Origin: Adiantum capillus-veneris
Lineage: Eukaryota; Streptophyta; Polypodiopsida; Polypodiales; Pteridaceae
Length of the DNA: 64,000 nucleotides
Reading direction: 5' to 3'
Assembly (NCBI GenBank): GCA_014529385.2
Contig: CM043943.1
Coordinates: 156,856,747 to 156,920,746 of the forward strand
Positions 1-9,200 of this stretch are shown piece after piece. Under the pieces are notes generated by a model. It ran no database searches, had not been told where the DNA came from, and worked only from the letters and a program-made list of their open reading frames with translations. The first letter of the stretch is position 1. Every line of letters starts with the position of its first letter. The position numbers and the translations under genes are program-made.

Positions 1-142
1 TCATCACACGCGGGGGTGTCAACATCAGAAGAATTGTCAATTCTATTGCACTGATAGACATGGTGGAATGCTGCTTATGAATGTGCAAGTACAGTTGTTT
101 ACTCCATATTCTTCCCCACTCATTCTTTGGTATGAAATACAG

Positions 143-259
143 AAACCAGGTGGCGATGTGAAAGAAATGATAACTCGACCACATTTACACATAGATGGAC
201 AGAATCAGTCCAGATCCTGCATCATTGAGCAACACAACTTAACAGATCAAGCTTACCAG
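143..259 (+). CDS. HYDIN: HYDIN exon a (most upstream in window)
   Basis: Acceptor ATACAG and donor CAG|GTCAGA, phase 0 at both ends. It encodes GGDVKEMITRPHLHIDG and a short tail joining in phase to the next exon. The VKEM stretch fits the N-terminal motif that precedes the first ASH domain in HYDIN, but similarity is weak, so this is the least certain exon. Confidence 0.55.
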
Positions 260-3200
260 GTCAGATAAAATTTAGCAAATTTTGAACCAGCCAGACTTTA
301 ATTTTGGAAATTAAGCTTCATGCCTGTGTTTCAGCTCGTCTCTTCTGTGCCAGAAGAAGAACCTTTGTTTCAACCCTTTCCTCAAGAAGTTATCTTTTCT
401 GGTTATGACCCTTTCAGAAAGTACACTGCAGTGCTTCAGCTTCGAAATAATGATAAGGTATCTTCATTTTGCTTCAACTGCCTCCTTTTAGAGTTTAGTT
501 CTCTCTATCTTTTGTCCCTGTTTATTGAGTACATGGTAACCATTGCAAGAGTACACACCCCCCCCCTCTCCCTTTCCCTAGTTTCTTCCCAACTATGCCC
601 AACTATGTCAATTACTGTTGGCATGACTCGCAGGCAATGCGAAGAGTGCAAGTTCTCACTGTGGATCCTGAGACAATCACAGTACACCAGCCTTATGATC
701 AAGGGAATGAGATGTTTGTTGGCATGGGCACCAATAAAGTGGCCTGTGGCATGAAGGTAGGAAATTTTATCAGATGGTCAGCTATGAAAGTTGTTTCTTC
801 ATGCAACGGGAGTAAAAAATGCTTATTACCAATTTTACCTTGCATAGGTTACCTACATTGTAACATTCTGTCCAGAGTCAGATGAAGATTACCAGTCTGA
901 GCTTGTTGTGGTGACAGATCGTGAAAAGTTCATTGTGCCAGTCAAGTGCTTTGGGAGAAAACGTAACTGACCGCCTTTTCATTCATGGAATGTTTACTTG
1001 TGCAATGTCCTCATCTATGCTCATCTTGTTTCTTGAGAGCCTACATACTTACATCCAATTAGGGCCTTCCATTTTCTGTGTCAATATAAAGGATCACACT
1101 GATAGCCAAGATAGGACTTCTATAGATTATTTCTATTTCAGGTTTGGGTTCATTTTGTTTTGACATGCATTAGCCTTTCCTTCTTCATAATGACTTTTTA
1201 CAAGGGTGTGTAACAAGAAGAAGAAACATGGCCCATGAGGAAAATATAAACAGAACAGCCCATGGCTTCACAAGCCACGAGGAACACACAGAAACAGAAA
1301 CATTAAGGGAAACTTGTACGAAAAAGCGGGCTGTGCGGACAATGATGCATAAGGCTGTGCTTGCGCCATGATGTATAGACCGGTGCAAAAAACCTGCTGA
1401 AGTTTCAATCGATGTGGACAACACATATAGCATTTAATGCTTGCCTACTGTGATGTTTCATTGCTGCAATAGAATTAGGCACACCGCACACAAATCTTCT
1501 GAAAATAGGAGAAGAGGCATTTTGCTGAAATGATTGTAGTAGCCATCTTGGGATTAGTGTGTGGTCAACAATTGCATGGAAGGTCTTGACATGATCTCTT
1601 TCAGGGTTGCGCTGTACCACCTGTATGAACTAGGGACCATTGTACTTGTAACCTATAAGATGAATTTTAAAATGTCAAAAATACCCAAGAAGTTTTCTTT
1701 CATCTGGCCTTTTAATGTCTTCATATTTGTCATTGTTTTACACATTGCAGTATTTTTAGTTATTTATGTATTCATATACTTAAAATTTTGATGAAATACT
1801 ATCATAATTTTTCATGGTTTCTTCCTCCCTCCGAAACAGATCCTTCCATTAGTCTAAGAATACTGCCCAAAGGGCTACATCAAAATGTGGGGAGACTCTC
1901 CCAATGAAAAGACAAGATATGTACATTGAAGGTTAAATCACGAGATGGGAGGAGGGAACAACCATACTGGTGGCCAGTAATGCCATCTAGGCACGCCATG
2001 GACCATGGTGAAGAAGGGCCTTGGGTGCCAAAGTTGTAGGAAGGCCTTGCGGCGCTCCCGCATGTGGTCAGAGCTGCCATAAAGTCTCTCAAACTGACCT
2101 CCGAGTGTATGGATTAGCTCCAACTAGATATCACGAATAGTCTCTGCCGAACGGACAGGTCAAGCCTCGAAAATGCAAAAGCAGCGGGCCTGCCAGATGA
2201 ACCAAGTGTCAGGCAGCAGATGAGCTCCCAACACCACTCTCTATCATAGAAACACTCCTGGGGGATGAGCTCTGTGGCAGGCTGGAATGTAGGCCAGCCC
2301 TCCTGAATCATTATCATCTTGCTGATGGAAGCCATCTCAAAACGAAGCGCTGGACCCGTGAATGTAGACCAAGCTGCAGCACCCCAAGTGTACTGGCTGG
2401 CTGTAGAAAGTGCTGGCATCAACCCAAAGCCAAACGTGCTGTGCCATGGGGCAGTCCCATAGACAATGACGCTGAGACTCCACTAGGTGGTCATAGGCTG
2501 CACATGCTGTCGAGAAACCGGTCTGTACCAACCAATTCCCACTTGCAGTAGCTCTATGCGCAACTAGCCACTGAAACACGGTGACTATTCTTGGCTGTTT
2601 TCTGTCCCACAAGCGCTCCCAAAACCCTGACAAGAACTCTGCTGTGAGAACCTCCTCTTGTCAGTGAAGTGCTGCAACAGGGCGAGCCTCTCTCCGTGCT
2701 GCAAGTATGTGAGGCCCCAAACGATTTGTGTACTGGAAGAAAGGGGTCCCTGGGGATCCCACCAAAAAAACTCTCTTGGGTCCCACTGCACTCGTACCAA
2801 AGGACGGAGCTCCCAAGCCCAAAGCCACCAGTTGACTTAAGATTTGCCGGGTTAGGATCTATAGAAACTTTCTTCAGTAGACATTGGCTCTATGTACTTA
2901 TGCACTAGACTCAACCATTCTAGCACTCCTACAAGGACATTAGCCACTGATCAATCATATTTCTGTCAAGGGTCTCAGATACAAATCGTGATCATTGTAA
3001 CCATTTAACAATCACATCCAAACCACACTGATCTTTTTATGGATGTCCTTGATTTACTAAATCGGGTTACTATCAGATTCATATCTTTTCATTTCACATT
3101 TCAATCAAGCAAACCATGCCCATGACCATCCCCTCTCAAGACAATACATCCACATAGCATGCAATTCATAAATGACACACCGAGTTCACATTGGACATCG

Positions 3201-6200
3201 AGGAATATCACAAGATTCTCTCCTCAGAGACGTGCGAGGGCAGACGCCTTCCAAAAGGTAAAAATGTGGTCGAGGATGTTGCGCTCCTTGACAAAACCTG
3301 CCTGAGTCTCTTGTACAATGCTCTCGAGTAGTGGTTGGATTCTCAAACTCAGAGCCTTTGCTAAGATTTTGTAGGCTGAGTTGAAAATAGTGATGGGACT
3401 CCACTGCCGAATCTTGTCCAAGGAGCTCTGTATCTTGTCCAAAGATACAGAGCCCTCACTCATGTTGTCAAGAATCTCTCCAGTGTACAGAATGTGCTGG
3501 TAAGCGCTACAAAGATCACAACCAAGCAACTCCCAGTACTCCAGGAAGAAGCTGGGATTCAAATCATCCTCCCTTGGGCAGCTTCCCCGGGGAAGTGCCC
3601 TAAGAGCCCCATGAAGCTCCTCCAACTGGACAGGCATCTCTAGCCTTTGACGCGTCTCCTCAATGACTAGGCAAGACATTTGTGCCCAAACCTTCTCTCT
3701 GCATGCATCTCGACGCTTTGATTGTGGCTCAACTGGAAGCAACTCACGGTAAAAGTCATTATTAATTGCATGCATATCCTTGGGCTCTATAGCAATTGAC
3801 CCATCGGGCGTCCTCAACTAACAAACACTAGTGTGCGCATGGCTAGGACCCACAATCTCAAAGAACTCACTAGTGACTCCGTCTCCTACATGGGTCCACT
3901 GAGATGCTTGACGATGAAAGGCAAACTCATGGCGCCACTGCTCAATGGTGATCAGCTCCTGCCGAGCCTGCTGCATCTACTCCTCCAATCAGGGATTACT
4001 AGGGTGGCACTCTTGCATCTGCTACAGGGAAGCAATGCCTTGTCGGAGGCGCTTCTCCTCCTCCTTGGTTGCAGCCAAGCAAGGTACAGACTCCTGGCGG
4101 AAGAAACGACTAAGATCCGCAAGATGAGTGGCCACTCTAATAGCAGGGGTACCCTGCATGCCCAAACCCTCTGTCCAAAGCGCCGCCACCTCCTCTCTGA
4201 GCTCTGTATCTAGTAGAATCCTCTCTGAGATGCGCATCATGGCACTCCCGCTCCGTTGTCTATCTGCTAGAGTAAGAATCACTGCGCATGATCGGAAAAA
4301 GTAGTCCTTGCCAAAATGTATACACAGATGTGGTCATTGGCGTAGAAGCGATCTATCTGAGATAGATTCACACACCCTACTCTGCGGTCAGATTGGGAGA
4401 AAGAGAGGCTATCTGAGGGCCGTACAAAGCCTGCATGCTGCTAAACATAGACACTCCCAAGCTGCCAGCTCAGTCCCGTGCACAATAGCATGACTGCCTC
4501 CAATCCTATCCCAGGGGTCCTCCAACATGTTGAAGTCCCCCCAACACACCACTACTCTGCATGAGGAAAGGACTCCACAATGTGTGACCAAAACTCAGCC
4601 CGTGCACTCGTATGGTTGGGCGCATAAATGTTTACAAAGCCCATGAGGTTATGATGAACCTGCATAGTAACCCATTGGGCCCTACCTGGCACAATGATAC
4701 CTCCGCCTACAATGGCCTGCTGCCATGAGTTCGCAATAGTCATAGATACACCTCCTTGGATGCCTACAGGCACAAAAGAAGTTGACCAAAAGGTCTCATA
4801 GCAGCCACGCAGAATTTGACCACAACGCCGAATACGGCTCTCACAAAGATGATGCTCTTGAAGCATAAGTATATCTATCATACTACCCATAAGGCATCGC
4901 TAAAGCTCCTGACACAAGCGACCCCTCTGGCGTTGAAACTAGGGTCCACCTAAACCCTGTACATTCCACGAGACAATCGTCATTGGATTAGTGAGAAAAG
5001 ACCGATGCTGTTGCAGTAGCCATCCTTGCAATCTTTGAGGCCAGCTTGAATGGGGAGTAATCCGCATCCGAGCGACCCCAAGATAGGCGTGTCTGAAGTG
5101 CCTATACAACCAAGGCCCAAGAAGAGTGTGCAGTCCTTAGAGCTACATCCTCTGTCCAGGAATCCTCATGTACAAATACATAGCAAGGAGCACTGTGAGT
5201 GTTTGCAAAGGAGTATACCGCAGTGTGTCTACATCTATCTGAATCGGGTGGTGTCACACTGAGCTTGGCTAGTGGCCAAAGTGTTTGAAAATCAAGTCTG
5301 TCACTTCGAGGTCCCCTATGTGGTGCGAAACTCTAGAGCCTGGACTTGGAGCCAATCTAGGACAGTATGCAGAGTCCACTCTGTGTGATCTTTGCCACAC
5401 AGCGGGAAGGAGAAGCCAACTGCTTTGTCTAAAGCCTAGGTCCTCTTGCACTCAAAAAGATAACGTGTACTCTAAAACAGGCTGCCTCTAGATTGGGAGA
5501 TGGATTGGTGAGGAATTGGGTAAACCAATAGTCGAAGAAGTCACACTGTTGATGAATGTCAAAACTAGTCAGCCCGCCAGGGATCGACGCAAAAGGAGAG
5601 GCGTGCACCAAGAGTAGTGTCCTCAGGCAGGGTGTCCCTCCTGAGTCAAGAGAATGCCGAGCTACGGAAGAGAGTCTAGTCCCCTGTGCTCGAGGGGGAG
5701 TGCGAGAAGGGTCAGGAGAAGAAGCTGAGGCCTCAGTGGGGGGAGTGGGGAGGGGGCAAAGGAGGTGGGGGCGGAGCAGAGGAGTTGATAGGCGGGGGGG
5801 GGGGGGGGGGGGGGGGAGGCGGAGGGTGAGAGACAGGCAACGGCGAGGTTGAGGCAGATTGGGTCTTCTGGGGGTTATCCTACTATAAAGGGTCAAAGCG
5901 GTTCCTAGTAGGAACCCATTGCTGCTGGACTACCGTAAGTCGGCCACCAAGCTCTGAAGAGATACCCGCCTGTGTGCCTTGGGTTCTTGTCTGCTGTGAT
6001 TGATCAGCCTTGGGAGGCTGAGTGTGCGGTGCGGATCGAGATCTCCTGCGGGGATAGACCTTTGCTAGATGGCCCATCTGTCTGCAAATGAAGCACGGGT
6101 TTGGGTGTCCCAAATACTCCACATTTTGGTGGAGCCAACGGCCACTCAACGCAGGTAGAACAACTATTTTTGGGAGAATATTGGTGTCTCGAACCAAGAC

Positions 6201-9200
6201 GTGTATTGTAGGTATACCTGCAGCCTTGGCAGTGACTGAAGCTGCAGTGTGCGGAGTCTCCAAGACTCCCCCAATGTCAAAATGAATCCTGGGAAGAAGC
6301 GGGAGGTACTCTCCTTAGGCCAGGAAAGCACACCGAAATGGGAAGGTCTGCTTCCTCGGTAAGAACATCTGAAGCTGGGTCCAATCCATGGCGCCACTAT
6401 GGAAAGTGAGCCCTGACTGCTTGGAATGGCCAGCGAGCTCATTGGGCCTGAAGGCGCTCCACCTCTGCTGCCAGGCTCGCTTGCTTCAATGGCGACAGAG
6501 AGAGTCGGATGGTGGGCTAACTGGGTCGGGCAAGGGTACTTCATATGAGTCCCTTTGTGGCGAAGCACTAGCCTCTATTTGTGGCCGCTACTGTGAAGGG
6601 GGGCGAACTACTGCTGAAGCACTGGGCGAGAAGCGAGCCCGAGAAGGGCCCAGTGAGGGGAGGAGAAATGAGGCCAAGCGAGGGATGGGAGAAAAAAAGG
6701 GGGGGGAGGGGGGGAGGTTGTTGGAATTAGGGTTGTAGGAAAACACGCACAGCTTGGAGAAGACGAAGGAAGCTCAAGGCACACAAGAGAGAGTGTGTTA
6801 CTTAGTGTGCGATGGAAAGATAGATAGCCCTAGAATGATGGGCATTTATACAATGCACGGGGGAAAAAACCTCCTATTGAGGGAAGAAAAAGCCCCGGCG
6901 GTCCTAAGTGCACACATCACTACCACATGTATATGGCAACAAATCCCCTCTAGAGTGATGCGGTGAACGAGAGTTGGTACATGAGTAAAGGGAAGTGCCA
7001 TGCCCTGAGAACATGATCAGTCCACAAAGGGGAGTAAGCCCAAAGCTTTGCGGAAAGCTTCGAACTTCTCAGGACACAATGCCTTTGTGGAAAGATCTGC
7101 AAGGTTGTCTTGTGTTGGCACATAAGCCAAGCCGATCTCATCTGCTGAGAGCCTCTCCCTGGCATAGTGGTAATGCACCTCAATGTGCTTTGTGCGAGCA
7201 TGAAAAATTGGGTTTCTTGCAATTGCCAATTTGCTCTGACTGTTAGTGTAGATAGTGTTGGCAGTGTCGTGTCCAACACCCAAATCAGCTATAAGGCGTC
7301 TGAGCCATACACACTCAACCATAGCTATGAAGACTGCCATGCTTCATATGGAGTAATAGACTGCAAAGCTTTCGTAGGACACCTGTTTAGTACATAAGTG
7401 GCACACATGATGGCCTCAAGCCAAAACGAATGCGTCAAAGCTTTACTTTTGACCATACATCGTGCCATTTCCGTAAGTGACCCGTTTTTCCTCTAACACC
7501 ATTTTGCTGAGGCATATAAGGCAATGTACATTGGTGTTTTATCCCACAACTAGCTAGAAATGCATTAAATTCATGAGACATATACTCTCCCCCTTGATCG
7601 GAACGGAGGGTGTCCATAGTACATTTCGAGACATTTTCAGCCATAGCCAGAAATTGTTTGAAGCACATAAAAACTTTGGACTTCGCTTTAAGCAGATACA
7701 CCCATGCATGCTTGGAGTAATCATCTATGAAAGTCACGAAGTAAAGGTAATTGCCCAAGGACTCAGTTTGCATGGGCCCACAAACATCACTATGCTGCAA
7801 CCTGCATGTGGCCCTAACCGAACCATCCTTTGGAAACTTAGAACGAAATACAGCCTTCACAAACATGTTAGACAGGTGCTTCAAGAGGCGGCAAAGAAGC
7901 AACCATATTAGATTTTTGCAAACGCAGCAAACTAGCAAAATTCAGATAACCAAAACATGCATGCCAAAGTTTGGCATCTGAAATAGCCTTTGAATCCACA
8001 ACTGCATTTCCAAAATTCTGCCCACTTGTTATACAAAGTGAGCTTATACAGCCCAAGGCATAAAATGCCAGACGCAACAATTTCATCACCAAAACTAAGA
8101 TCATGTACTATATATCTGTCATCCACAAATTTGACTACAAGACCAAGTCTAGCAAGTGCAGATACAGACAAAAGATTCTTCTTGATCCCAGCTATATAAA
8201 GTGCATCAACAAGTGTGAAAGAACTGCCATTTGCAGCAGTAAGCACAATCTTTCCAACTCCCTGAACTGGATAAGAGGCATTGTTGGCAGGCAGAAATGA
8301 GCTCGAATTAGAAATCTGAGCAGAGTGAGCTCTTTGAGCACACCCGAAATTTTTGTCGACCTGCGAACGCTCGCCAAAGCTCACTGAAATCGGAGAAAGT
8401 GAGCAAGCGTGTGCTGGAGTTGCTGGCAACTAAGCCCGGGAGGACGCAACCTGGTCTGATACCAATTGTTGGAATTAGGGTTTCAGAAAAACACACAGAG
8501 CTTGGAGAATACGAAGGAAGCTCAAGGCACACAACAGAGAGTGTTTTACTTAGTGTGCAATGGAAAGATAGATAGCCCTAGAATGATGGGCGTATATACA
8601 ATGCACGGGGGAAAAAACCTCCTGGTGAGGGAAAAAATGCCCCGGGGGTCCTAAGTGTGTTCACACACATCACTACCGCATGTATATGGTAACAGAGGTG
8701 GGGGAAGGTTAGCGATGGCGAGGGAGGGAGGATGCAGCAGCAGCGAGCGAGCTCTCCTCCCTTTTTGATTAATTGAACACCCTTTTTCATGGTTTCTTGT
8801 AACAGAACTGAATACGAACTGTAACAGATTTGAATAAGAATTGACCCTTGGCATTTGAAACCAACACTGAAGAGGAATGGGAACCTTTCATAAGAGCGTT
8901 TACAATTGTTCTATGCGACCAGGTACTCTATCTGTTTGGTAGCTGGCATTGAGGCCTCAAAATTTTGTGGCACTTTGGCCCCCAAAAGCAACTTAAAAGC
9001 TTGTCATTGTCATTAAAAAGTATGCTATTTGACTCTCAGCCCCAGAGGATTCTTAGTGTAAAAATTCAGCCACCCAATTTTCGTACCATGTCATCAGTAT
9101 CCTTACACTGCCCGTGTTTTGCGGTGCAAATTCTGGTACAATCTGCATTGACTTGGGGGTCAGATGTGGGTTTGTTGCTCTGGCTCTACATTTGCTGCTA

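Larger units (their letters stand above)
6719..8694 (-). mobile_element. Small defective Copia element nested in LINE 1
   Basis: Two related LTRs (6719-6941 and 8467-8694) begin TGTTGG and end AACA. GAGGT flanks the element on both sides (6714-6718 and 8695-8699), a perfect 5-bp target duplication. A PBS abuts the right LTR, so transcription is on minus. Inside are a gag-pre-integrase fragment, an integrase and an RNase H, with gag and RT deleted; at 2.0 kb it is far shorter than a full Copia (about 5 kb). It is inserted in the LINE 5' region. Confidence 0.92.
1824..8782 (-). mobile_element. L1-type LINE 1, antisense in HYDIN intron, with nested Copia
   Basis: The 16 bases TTTTTCATGGTTTCTT occur just outside both ends (1808-1823 and 8783-8798) and form a perfect target-site duplication. 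On the minus strand the order is ORF1 with zinc knuckle, endonuclease, reverse transcriptase (N-terminal part) and C-terminal zf-RVT region, as in plant L1 LINEs. Without the Copia insertion it is about 5 kb. All frames are broken and the RT palm is missing. No clear poly-A tail precedes the 3' target repeat, which is unusual for L1. Confidence 0.88.

Noticed and set aside
1185-1620. Minus-strand ORFs in the HYDIN intron
   Set aside because: Short, overlapping in different frames, no recognisable motif.
5429-5896. Pro-rich minus-strand ORF and its + counterpart (5556-5852)
   Set aside because: Created by a G/C homopolymer in the decayed LINE 1 ORF1 to ORF2 region; no independent gene.
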